Source of the DNA: Euryodendron excelsum
Lineage: Eukaryota > Streptophyta > Magnoliopsida > Ericales > Pentaphylacaceae
Length of the DNA stretch: 64,000 bases
Assembly: GCA_033060915.1 (NCBI GenBank)
Contig: CM065384.1
Coordinates: 18,793,501 to 18,857,500 of the forward strand
Direction: 5' to 3'
Shown: positions 21,741 to 32,655 of the stretch, piece by piece
Layout: the number at the start of each line of letters is the position of its first letter
Position numbering within the stretch: position 1 is the stretch's first letter
The notes under the pieces: model-generated
Told to the model about the DNA's origin: nothing
Database searches by the model: none
The model's input: the letters and a program-made list of their open reading frames with translations, nothing else
Position numbers and translations under genes: made by a program

Positions 21741-23671
21741 CCAAGGTAACCTTTTCCAGTGGCCAGAGGTGCCACGCGCTCACACGCTCCACCTGTCGCG
21801 TGTTGGGGAGGAAGGATCAACCTTCTTCTTCCTCCATTACGACTGGTGGGGTTTTAAGCCCGTTTTTTGGCCATTCACTGCACCTCCTGGCCATGCATGT
21901 GTAACCTAGAGATAGGCAAGGACCTGGGTCACACACTCATGGTCAGAGCTTAATCGAAGATGGTCGGAGGTGGTCTGCATGGCTAAAAACATCGGTTGCA
22001 TGCGGAACCTAGGGTTCCTGACATGTAACTATGTTTTTGGCCGACTTCCCATGGTTTTGTGGCGCAAGTTCCTTCTTGAGTTTTGTTCCTTGCCTAGTGA
22101 TGAGTCAACCCAAAGTGATCCAGTTGGCAAAGGTTTCTAATGGCTAGAGATGTGTGTTTTCTCGTGTTTCCAGGTGAACTCGATTTGTAGGGCCATTCCG
22201 GCGCATGAACAGGGGTAGGAGGCCTCCTTTAGACTCTAAGGAGGTCCTGGAGAAGCCTCATACTCCTATGACAAGCCTTAGGTCCTGCATGGGCTTGGTA
22301 CAACCTTAAAATTGGAGCACTCTTTATTTTTCTCTCACTGTTTTTCTCTCTGGTGTGAGACAGGGCTGGGGGGTTGGTTTAGTTGGGTTTGGATAAGTTA
22401 AAGAGAGGGGAAGAAAACCTATACTACCTTTTCGAATGATTGAGCCTCTACACTACCTTCCCTAATTTCCCTCTTCCTCTCGGTTTCTCTCTTTCTCTCT
22501 TTAGAATTCTCTCTAAGCTTTTATGGCCAACGACTGGGAATGGGCAACAAGGCTAGGCATATATAGAGAGAGTAAGGGTGGCGCATCAGATGAGGGGATG
22601 GTGGTGTTGGTTTGTCGATTGCATGGGGTTTCATTGCATGGGTTCTTCTTCTCTCTTTCTCTCTCCCCATCTCTCTCTATATATCTCTCTCTCTCTCTGT
22701 GTAAAACATCTACCAAGTGGTGGTCCATGGTTGCCTTGTGTTCAACACAAGGAATATATGTGCATTGGTGGGTGTATATGCGCACACACATCATGCCACT
22801 CTCTTAGTCTCTCTCTTTCTTTAACTACAAACCCTAGGCATCTCACTCATCTTTCTTCCTAAAAGAAAAGCTCTCATTGGCCATGCATGGAATATGCTTG
22901 CCGGCAACACAAGGAGCAAGGTCATAAAACTATATATTTTTTAGAAAGTTGTATTACAAGCATGTGATAGTTATGTATATAGGTTTACATAATAGGGCAC
23001 TAACCATGCAAATACGATATAATACTAATATGGTTATATGAGCAGCCATGACTTGTACATCATGTGTACTAAATGCATGCATGGGTAGCCGGCCATACAA
23101 AGTTGGTAGGGAGCAATAATTTGATGTAAAAAGAAAGAGAGCCTTAGTGTGAAATGGCGGAGTTTGGGGCTTTAAGTCTCGTCGAATACTTTTTCCAAGA
23201 CCATCGATAGGAAGTTCTTGAAAAGTTAATTGGTTAATGTTCAAATTTCATAAAGAATTGAGAAAGAATGCTTGATCCGAAGTTTTAGTGGAGTTACGTG
23301 CGCAATTGCCAGGTGTAGTAGCTTTCAAGACTTTTTTGGAAATCGAATCTCCATAGAATTGAGTTCCGAGAAGACGAGGGGATCAAGTTTAAAAAGTAGA
23401 TAATTTTAGACACTTGATTCGTCAAAATCTACTGAGGAACGAGAGAGAAACCTCAATTTAAAGTTAAGGTGAAAATCAGTGCGAATTCATCAGATATAAT
23501 GCGCTTTGGAGCCATTTTTTAGGAGATTGAGTTTCTAAACAACCGAGTCTCAAACATACGTACTAGATTGGGCTCAGAAGGACTTCACTTTAAACATATA
23601 ATTCTTATTGTTGGGTCTTTCCAGTGTAACAAGGGATGTGATGCAGTTAATAAGAAATTGCGGGTGTTACA
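21741..23671 (-). mobile_element. C1 chromovirus 3' LTR, interrupted by T2
   Basis: On the minus strand it starts TGTAACACCCGC right after the chromodomain stop. It aligns in order with the first 1.9 kb of the C2 LTRs (32656 and 39358), including the (GA)n runs and the TATA region. T2 interrupts it at 21741 and the rest lies outside the window. The (CT)n runs near 22650-22700 belong to it. Confidence 0.75.
22560..22565 (-). promoter_or_regulatory. C1 LTR TATA box
   Basis: TATATA on the minus strand next to a GA-rich run, where C2 LTR1 and LTR2 have TATATAAA. Confidence 0.5.
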
Positions 23672-23674
23672 GTC

Positions 23675-24510
23675 TTACCTCCTTAAGGAAATTTCGTCCT
23701 CTAAATCAGTCTCGAATCGGTATGGGTACTTCGATCTCATATCCGCTTTTGCTTCCCATGTTGCTTCTTCTTCCCTGTGATGTTGCCATATTACCTTTAC
23801 TTGGCGATCCACTATCTTACTTGGTCCCTCGTCATAAGAATGATCAGGTTGTACTGTCACGGTTTCCCATTGAATTATATGAGTAGGGTTGGGGTGGTAT
23901 TGTCTTAACAAAGATACATGGAATACGTTGTGTATCCGATCTAATTCTAAAGGTAATTCTAGTCGGTAAGCCATTTGTCCAATTCTTTCCAAAATGCAAA
24001 AAGGCCTAATGTGCCGAGGTGCAAGCTTTCCTTTCTTACCAAAATGCATCACACCTTTATGGGACTTTACCCTTAAAAATACTTGGTCACTTACTTGGAA
24101 CTCCAAGGGTTGCCTACGCTAGTCTGCATAGCTCTTTTGTCGGCTTGAGGTAGTCTTAAGTCATTCTTGTATGAGCTTAATCTTTTCCGTGGTCTTTCAA
24201 ATTATTTCTGGCCCAAATAAGAATTCATCGTCAACCTCCAACCAACAGTTAGGTGCTCGGCAAGGTTGTACATACAATGCTTCTTAAGGGCCATTTCTAT
24301 ACTCACTTGGTAATTATTGTTATAGGCGAACTCAGCCAAGGGTATATAATCAGTCCAAGTCCCTTGAAAATCCAATACGCCAGCGAAGCATGTTCTCCAG
24401 GATTTGGATAACTCTTTCGAATTGGAGGTACTCATGCACACTAGGCTTTCTAATGTCTTCTGTAAACTTTGTCAAAATTGCGATGCGAACCTTGGGTCAC
24501 GATCCGATAC
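23675..24510 (-). pseudogene. C1 chromovirus integrase C-terminus and chromodomain (Ty3/gypsy)
   Basis: On the minus strand the remnant starts inside the integrase core at VSDRDPRFASQF, which holds the second catalytic Asp. A stop replaces the following Trp (TGG to TGA). It continues with GVLDFQGTW, YIPLAEFAYNNNY and SIEMA, typical of chromovirus integrase. After a frame break near 24150, a 143-codon ORF (24106-23675) gives the GPF/GPY-like region (GKLAPRHIRPF, LDRIHNVFHVSLLRQY) and a C-terminal chromodomain-like stretch (VIWQHHREEEATWE). The LTR follows within a few bases. RNase H, reverse transcriptase and gag are lost at the 24510 junction. The motifs fit the Tekay/Del lineage. Confidence 0.85.
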
Positions 24511-25901
24511 AATTTTTAGCCTGGCTTCACTAGGCGTGGTTCCAGAAGGTCTGACAATGATTTGAAGGGGCCAGTCATGATCTAGAAGGCCGGAAAAGGG
24601 CAGGAACCCTTAGAATAGGGTTCAGGGGGTAATGGACTTGAAAAAGGATGTCAGGGTTTGTTGAAAGGGTTGACAAGGCCATTAAGGGCAAAACGGTCAA
24701 CTGGATCGGAAAACTACCGGTATGGATTCAAAATGTCCCGGAAGAAGACTCAAGGTTTAGGAACATTATTTAGAATGTCCCAGGAGGTTACTGGTTTAAT
24801 ACCTAGAGCCGGCATGGTCAGAAAAGGCGACCGGCCCACCAGGGGCAAAACCGTCATTTCACACTAGGTTTGCCGAAATTGACTTGGAATGATCCAGAAA
24901 GATAATGGAAGGTTGAGAATACTATAAGAAGTATTCTCAGGAGGTTACCGGTTTGATACCCAGAGCCGATGTGGTCCCCGGGGCGTTCGGATGCCTAGGG
25001 GCAAAATGGTCATCTTGATCGAAAAGTCTCGGAATTGGCCCAAAACTAACTAGAAGGCACCTAATCAAGCCGGATTGCTTTTAAGACAATCTTGGAAAGG
25101 TAGACTTACCATTCTGAGGACTTAGGTACTTTCTCGAGAAACGTGCTAAAAAAGGCCCTAGGGGCAGTTTGGTCATTTTTCACCGAAGTGGGCTAGCAGG
25201 CACCGGTGTTGACCTGGGTTTTGAGTATTTTCGCCACTCTAACAGCAGTCCTGTGATACAGGGGTTTAATGGCAATTCCCTATATCGACCTATTTACAAG
25301 TACTTTTGCTATTCTGACGGTTGTAATGTTTGCGAGTACTTCCGCTACTCTGACGGTTCGCGATCATTCCCAAGACTTTCTGATCTCGAGAAACTGCTAC
25401 ATGGACTTAGCGCTTGAGGAATCAACTTTCTCGAAAGGTGTATAGAAACAAACATTTTTGCATTGGCGGGCTAGCAGGCACCAAAGGTGGACCGTTCTAC
25501 CATCTTGGGGACTTGGGGTCTCGTCCCGGTCGACGGGTTTGAAGGGACTTACTATTCTAAAGACTTCACTCGGAAACGTGTCGGATTGGAGGGTCTTATC
25601 ACCTTGAGGAATTAACTTTCTAGAAAGGTGTGCCAGATTGAATTGGAATTAGAATTAGAAATGAAATTGGAAATGGGACTTACCGTCTTCGGAAAGACGT
25701 GCTTGTTAGAATTGGACGGATCATTACCCCCAAGGGCATTTTGGCCATTTTACCTCTATTTGGGCCCGCGGGCCTGCGAAGTGATGGATTGACGGGATTA
25801 GACTTGGAAAGTTGATTTAGATTGGAATACGTCCATATTGACTTGAATACAAGTCTGGATGGACTGGACATTACTGATCAGGCAAAAATGGGGTGCTTAC
25901 A
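24511..25901 (-). mobile_element. T3: Tat/Ogre-like LTR fragment
   Basis: On the minus strand it starts TGTAAGCACCCC at 25901 and covers about the first 1.4 kb of the LTR (U3 modules and GAGTA hairpins). It stops at 24510, where C1 begins, before reaching the TATA region. It lies in the internal region of T4 and is probably a 5' LTR or solo LTR cut by the C1 insertion or by deletion. Confidence 0.7.
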
Positions 25902-28520
25902 ATAGTGAAAACCCTTCGGGGCACTATGGGTAAAAAAGTACAATCATGGCAAGATACAAAACTACTAACGCAGTGAAAACCCAAAAAACGGGTATTAACG
26001 TGCAACAATGGCAGAGCCAGCATCTATGAAAACCCAGATGGGCAAAGGTGGAAAAATGGCTTAAATGAGAGGAAAAAAAAAGAAGAAAAGAAAAGAAAAA
26101 GAGTCAAATCTCCTAATCAGCAATCCAAGACGGCCTCAATGAAGCAGCAAAGTCTCACGCCTCAATAAATGGGTCAAGGGATGCCAACTTGTGGAGAACC
26201 AGCATTGGTAACAAATTTCTAAACTCATTATGGCAAAATGATAAGTATAAATGTCATAAGTCATTTATTAAGATTACTCTGTTATATCTTGATATTTGTT
26301 AATGAGATACTAAGATAGGTACAAGCTCAAGGGGCACCTCCCGAAACTTTCCCATGTTCCAAAGGCGTCTCCAAAATCTAACATTTCAATGCTGCGACAA
26401 GATCCATCATCCTGCTAGCCAAGTCACAACCAACTGGGGCATGCATCCTCTATAAACCCATGCATTCATTGAAGGAAAGGCCTCTAGAAATAGAAGCACG
26501 ACAAGAGGCGGGCTCCTCATCCAAGTAAAAATCCCTAGGTGACTGGCTCAGGACTAGAAGTTCATCTAGATGGAATTATCACACCATGTAGGCCCTGAGA
26601 AGAGAAGAGAATAGAAGAGAACCCGCACACAGCCTAGGCTGCTATCGATAGCCAATAAGAAACAGAGAATGGGGCATTGTCTCACCCTCGACCTCCCAAT
26701 CTATCCTAATTCAACCCTTTCCAAGCCATGAAGATTGGATCAATGACCCACCATCCTGATCAAATAAAGAACCAACCAAAGATGCTCGACTTTCCAAATA
26801 CTTTGAACCCATTAAAAGAGACCTCACCCCCTTCATAAACTAGCTCAAGACTCTCAGAGAAGCAAAAGCCTTCCAGAGACACATCAACAAGAATCCTATC
26901 TTGCCTGCCAAAATCAAAACTCAACAGTCAAGCCAACATAGAAGAAGTTCAAACATAGAACAACCTCCTATGACTCCTTAAGTTCAGCTCATTTCCAGCA
27001 ACCTTATTTGGGCCATCCTTCCAAAAAAAGCCTCACATGGGCCCCTTCCTTGCCAGCATCCCAAAGAATTTCAAAAATAATACTCAAAAGCTACTAGCCT
27101 CTCGAAGGCCTCTTGAAAGCTAAAAATGAAATTCAATCAAGAGAGCAAGGAGGATAAGACAGAATAGCTAGCTCCATCCTCTCCAAGCCAACTCTGTGGT
27201 TGCTCACACTCCACCTCAAGAAAACTTGCCTCAGCGGATTCTCAGTATGATCACCTAAGTGTCCCACTCGCCTCCATCAACTCAAATGATAGTAGCACTA
27301 GCCCTATCCTCGCTAAAAGAAGTTCTTGTCCTTGTCAGCTCAGCCATCGCCTGCTGCGTAAATCATCATCCCTCTTGTCAACCATCTCGAAGACAAGACA
27401 GGAAGAAAGAGATCCGATAAGGGTTTATTGACAGGTAAGAGGTATGTATAAAAAAAGGGGTACTTTAAAATCATTTTCAAAATAATTTTTTAGGTTTCTT
27501 AGACTTTTCCTCAAAAGTTCTAAAATTCAAAATCAATTTCAAAGGTTTCTTAAAGCTTTATCCTTAAAAAAGTTGGTTTCAATCCCGGTTTTCTAAACCC
27601 TTTATCCTCAAAAAGTTGGTTTCAAAATCATTCCTAGTTTTTTAAACTTTTATCCTTAAAAAGTTTGGGTTTTAACTTTCGTCCTCAAAAAGTTCCTAGT
27701 TTCAAACTTTTTCCTTCAAAAGATTACTTCAAAATTCAATCCTGGTTTCAAACTTTATCCTTCAAAAGTTTACTTCAAAATTTTCAAATCCTACATAAAA
27801 AAAAAAAATTTCAAATCCTGGTTTTAAACTTTATCCTTCAAAAGTGTATTTCAAAAAAATCAAATATTGGTTTCGTAAACTCTTTCCTCAAAAGCTTTAA
27901 ATTCAAAATCAATCCTATAATTTTCTTAAAACTTTTTCCTCCAAAATGACGGGGTTTCCTGGACTTTCTCTCGTTGTAAAAGAAAAAAATTCAATTCTAA
28001 GTTTTCTAACTCTTTCCTTCAAAAAATGTACTTGTTAAGGTTTCTCGAGCTTTCTCCTTCAAAAGCCCTATTTCAAAGGTTTTCTAAACTTTTGCGCAAA
28101 AAGTCAAAGTTTGTAAACCTAAGTTTATCGAGCTTTCCCCTTCAAAAATCCCACTTTCAGAATTGTTTTAAAAAGTTTTCTAAAGCTTTTTCTGCAAAAA
28201 GGTTTAAGTTCAAAAAGCTCAATTTTTTGGGCTTCCTTCTTTAAAAGGGCCCATTTCAAATCAATTTCCCAATTTTTTTTTAACTTTTTCCTTTAAAAAG
28301 TTCCTATCCAATTCAAATGTCCGATTTCCCAGGCTTTTCCTTCAAAAGCCCCATTTCAAAATGCTTTCAAAGGTTTGGCAAACTTTTTGTTCAAAAAAGT
28401 CATTCCAAAAATCATCTTCAACTTGAAAAACTAGTTTCTAGTTCATCAACTCCTATCCTTTCGATCACCTCGTGACCCAAATAGAGCCCTTACTTTTTCA
28501 TTTTCTATCTCTGGCAAGCA
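25902..28520 (+). other. T4 3' internal region
   Basis: It begins with repeated GTGAAAACCC-type sequence of the kind found downstream of pol in Tat elements. It then runs through about 1.4 kb without coding motifs and ends in a hairpin-rich array. No antisense ORF could be recognised, in contrast to T1, T2 and T5. Confidence 0.5.
27460..28440 (+). repeat. Hairpin-rich 3' internal array of T4
   Basis: Repeated imperfect palindromes of the type ACTTTTTCCTTCAAAAAGT, like the T2 array at 9740-11880 but on the opposite strand, as expected from the opposite sense of T4. Confidence 0.6.
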
Positions 28521-28542
28521 AAGACAAAAAAAGAGGAGCAAC
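28521..28542 (+). promoter_or_regulatory. T4 polypurine tract
   Basis: AAAAAAAGAGGAGCAAC lies directly before the LTR start at 28543 and is preceded by TTTTCTATCT as in T1. Confidence 0.7.
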
Positions 28543-29467
28543 CGTTAGCACCCCATTTTGGCAACTCAGCGATCTCCGGTTCGACCGGAAGCACCTACAA
28601 ACCAACACAAGCACACTCAAGCCCAAACTGGCTTTCCAAATCCAATCCAATCAGTCAATTGCTTCACAGGCCTACTAGGCCTAATAGAGGCAAAATGACA
28701 GCGCATTAGTCAATCTAATGTAGACCGGCATGTCTTCTATAAGATGATAAGTCCATTCAAATTCAAAGTCAAATTCAATAGTACCGTCATTCGAGAAAGT
28801 TGATCCCTTATTAACGGTAAGACCATCATATCCAGTATGACATGATCACCGAGAAGGTTTATTCCCTGAATCGGTAAAACCCCTTTCACACCCATCTTTG
28901 AAAGTACCCAAGTCCCCGAGATGGAAGAGCAGTTCACATCTAGTGCATGCTAGCCCGCCATTATAGAATGTCCGCTAATCCGACACGTTCTTTGAGAAAG
29001 TACAAACCCCTCAAGAATAGAATACCATCCAAGTCTAGCACGTTCTTTGAGAAAGCACAGACCCCTTAAGAATGAAAGATAGTCCCAGTCTGGCACAACC
29101 TTTGTAGAAAATTTATTCCTTAATGTGGTAAGACCCTTTCAAACATGTCCATCAAGAAAATACCAATTCCTCAGACAAAAGTTTAGACCAGATCTAGACC
29201 AGTCAACACCGACGCCTACTTACCCGTTCTAGTGAAAAATGATCATTTTGCCCCCAGTGGGCCTGGCATGTTCCTCGAGAAAATACAAAGTCCTCAGAAC
29301 GGTAAGATAACCTTCCAAGGCCGTCCCCAGATGGTATGACGTGTCTAATGCCATCGAATCAACCCCAGTACTTTCCTGGAGGTTCCCTAGTCAAAATAAC
29401 CATTTTGCCCCTAAGCATCCAAACACCCTAGGAAACCATACCGGCTCTGGGTATCAAACTAGCAAGA

Positions 29468-29645
29468 CCCTAGTCAACCTTGGTTAACCCTAGTCAACCT
29501 TGATTAACCCCAATAAACTCTGGTCAGCCCAGTCAGCCCTGGTTAACCCTAATCAACTCTGGTTGACCTGGTCAACCCTGGTTAACACCAGTCAACTCTT
29601 ATCAACTCGATCAACCCTGATCAATCTTGGTCAACCCTGGAGCTC
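29468..29645 (+). repeat. T4 decamer array with GTCAAC (W-box core)
   Basis: Tandem units of about 10 bp, such as CCAGTCAACT and CCTGGTTAAC. At least five GTCAAC sites (W-box core on the other strand) and one TTGACC are present. It corresponds to 52516-52735 in S2. Confidence 0.65.
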
Positions 29646-30030
29646 TCGGGATGAGGTGACCGCCATCCAGTCACTCTCTTCAACCATACCGGCTCTAGGA
29701 ATCAAACTGGCAACCTCTAGAGCATTTTTCAGAGTATTCCCTTTCATTTCTGGTCGAGCCCCGCCGTCCAACACTTTCCTTTTCAAATCAGAACCTCCTT
29801 ACTCCACTTCGAGTGAAGCATGACCAATTTTTAGCCTTGAGCCACTTTTAGAGGTGCAGACCAACCCCCCAGGCTGTCAAAAGCAGTTTCAAATTGACCA
29901 GCATCAAACATGCCCTGTACTCAACCTTTTTTCATCCCCCATTAATGTCTCTGCACCACTTTTAGTGGCACACAGCCAAACTTAAGGCTTACCTCACTGG
30001 GAGTGGCACACAATCCTCTTATTTTTGCAC

Positions 30031-30038
30031 TATAAATG
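30031..30038 (+). promoter_or_regulatory. T4 LTR TATA box
   Basis: TATAAATG, preceded by degraded TGGCAC repeats (29936-30010), in the same place as in T1. Confidence 0.6.
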
Positions 30039-30460
30039 TAGACCTTCCCCCTCTCTATTTTTGGTCAAAAAATCTATCTAGAAACTTCCCCCCTCTATTC
30101 CAAACAACTCTCGGTGCCCTTTCTCTCTCTCTCTCTCAGTCCTGCTGGTCGAGCCCTAGTCCGAAGATCCGAAGCCTTAACTCACGAGCTCCATTGAAGG
30201 CCATCCTCTGCTGCCCGGAAGCTCTCGAAGTCTTCCCAAATCCAAGGCCCGAGCCTCTGTCAAAGAAAGAAGAAACAAGACAAGGTAATCTCTAGTTTAT
30301 CTTTCTATACTCCCCCACTCTCTTTTCTCCCTCCACACGCACTTGGGTTCTTCTCATTTTCAACCCTTGATCTCTAAACTCTCATTTCTTGCATGCTTGG
30401 AACAAGAGGACGCCAAGTCCATGTCAAGGGTGGGCGATAGCGAAATACCAATTGCGACTC

Positions 30461-31709
30461 CTTTCAACCCCTTTCAAATCTTCCAAATATTTTTTAAATC
30501 TTTTCAAAAGGAAACAAATCAAATCTTTATCAAAAAAGGAAACAAATATTTTCCAAAAAGGAAATAAAATCTTTTCAAAACAAATCTCAATCTTCTCAAA
30601 TCAAATCATGTCTTCCTGAAAAGGAAACATTTCAAAATCAAATCCAATATTTCTGAAAACAAAACATTTTCAAATCTCAATATTTTCAAATCAAGGAAAC
30701 ATTTCCGAATCCAATCTTCCTAAAAAAAAAACATTTCAAAAATCAAATCTTCTTGAAAAGAAAATATTTTCAAAATCTAATCTTCCTAAAAAGGAAATCT
30801 TTTAAAATCAAATCTTCCTGAAAAGAAAATATTTTCAAAATCCAATCTTCTTGAAAAGAAAATGTTTCCTAAAAAGGAAACATTTTCAAACTAAAATGTT
30901 CCTGAAAAGAAAACTTTCTAAAAATGAAAACTTTCTAGAAATAGAAACCCATTTCAAAATTTCAACTTTTTCGGACTCTTGTTCGAACTACGACTGACCT
31001 GATCCTCTTTAAGGAAGTACATTGGCAACCTTTCGTGGGGTACGGTCACAACCCTTTTCAAACTTCCAATTCCATAACCATTTTCAAACTCAGTTCCATC
31101 TTTCAAACTCTCTTTTCAAACTTTGTTTTCAAAAGGTGCGGTCACAACCCTTTTCAAACTTTCGATTCCATAACCATTTTCAAAACTCAGTTCTACCTTT
31201 CAAACTCTCTTTTTCAAACTTTGTTTTCAAAATTTTTTGAAGTGGATAACATTAACCATAGGTAATCGGTGAGTCATGATTAGGTGAGTAAAAGGTAAAT
31301 AGACATATAGGTACTGCAACGGGGTAGGATGATAGTCTTAAGACATCTTCCCTAAATGTAACCGACCCTCTGGCTTAAGAACTTTTGTTTCAAAAACCAA
31401 AATCGGAGTCAATTTTTAAAAGGGCTTTCCAACATTTTTAGGGTTGTCAAACAACCTTACCTTGTAAAACCCTCTCATGAGAACGTCTTTAAAAAAAAAA
31501 TTTCAAAATCTAAGTATAACCCTCGGGTTTTACTTGGTGTAGATGAGCTAGAACATCTTTAAATATGTTAGGTGGCAACTCCGAAAACCTCTTCAAAAAG
31601 CCCTAATCAATTTCATTTCAAAAATTCAAACCCCGTCGCACCCGCCTTTTTAAGAGGGCAAGTTGTTAAAAAGAGCACCGTGCTTGGTGTCAAAGAATGT
31701 GGCGTGACA
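30461..31709 (+). repeat. Extra LTR 3'-end segment inside T4 LTR
   Basis: This segment matches the terminal part of the LTR, ending GGCGTGACA like an LTR end, yet it is followed by LTR middle sequence (31710-32470). The proper terminal part appears again at 47556-48381. In S2 the flanks (about 30460 and 31710) are joined with only some 70 bp between them. Confidence 0.6.
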
Positions 31710-32470
31710 ATGATTCATGCCGTTACTATCATTGTCATAAATTTGCATTTTTGTCATCTCTTTATCCCAAAAAACCAATTTCAAAGTTGCTTTATAAAAA
31801 CTACAATTCTAGGTTAATCCTAACCCTTTCATGGTTAGGATTTTCCTAGAAAAGTGCGAAATTTGAAATGACTTCTAATAGCCTATATTGTTTTCTTTTC
31901 AAAAAACACAATCCCAAACCGATCCGAGTTATTCTATGACTAAGGTTGTCTCGGGGAATGTGTGACATTCAAAATGACCCAAAAAGGTCTACATTTTTGG
32001 CCTCGTGCCTTTATTGTTTTTCAAAGTCACGAGCCTACAGTGATTCTTGCCTTCTAATGGCTAGAATAACTTTAGACAAAGTGTGATATTTATTTGACTG
32101 TCTAAAATCCAAGTTAGGGTTTCGGGCTTTGCCAACTTAGAAACCTTCTATTTTTAAACAAAAATCATACCTTTTTTTTCAAAACCCTCAAAATCCTCAA
32201 TTTTTTAATCAATCAAACCTTTCATTTTCAAAATTTTCTTTTTAAATCGATCGAATCAAAACCTTTTATTTCAAATCTCTCAAATCACTCCTTTTTCAAA
32301 CCTTCCAAATTTAAACCCTAAATCAACTTCTCCTATTTTGGAAACAATCGAAGCTTACATTTTTCAAGCAAATCAAATCTTTTTCAAAAAGGAAACAAAA
32401 CCTTTTCAAAACTTTTCAAACCCTTTCAAATCTTTGAAAATTTTCAAATCTTTCCGAAAGGAAACAAATC

Positions 32471-32655
32471 AAATAAGATAGTGGATCGCTAAGAAAAAGT
32501 TTTAAGAAATAAGGAGATTCCCTTGGTTAAGGTGATATGGCAACACCACGGGGAAGAAGAAGTGATATGGGAAGTAGAGGTGGATATGAAATCAAAGTAC
32601 CCACACTCATTTGAGAACTGATTTTGAGGACGAAATTTCCTAAATGAGGTTAGGA
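32471..32655 (+). pseudogene. C2 left-unit chromodomain end
   Basis: It matches 39171-39357 almost base for base: VRW/VIWQH-type chromodomain codons with GGGGAAGAAGAA, then GAGGACGAAATTTCC and the LTR start. In-frame stops make it non-functional. Confidence 0.65.

Noticed and set aside
22513..22862. ORFs with SLSLSPSLSIYLSLSL
   Set aside because: Translation of a (CT)n microsatellite in the C1 LTR.
29468..29645. Telomere-like repeat
   Set aside because: Units are about 10 bp (GGTTAACCAG type), not the plant TTTAGGG repeat.
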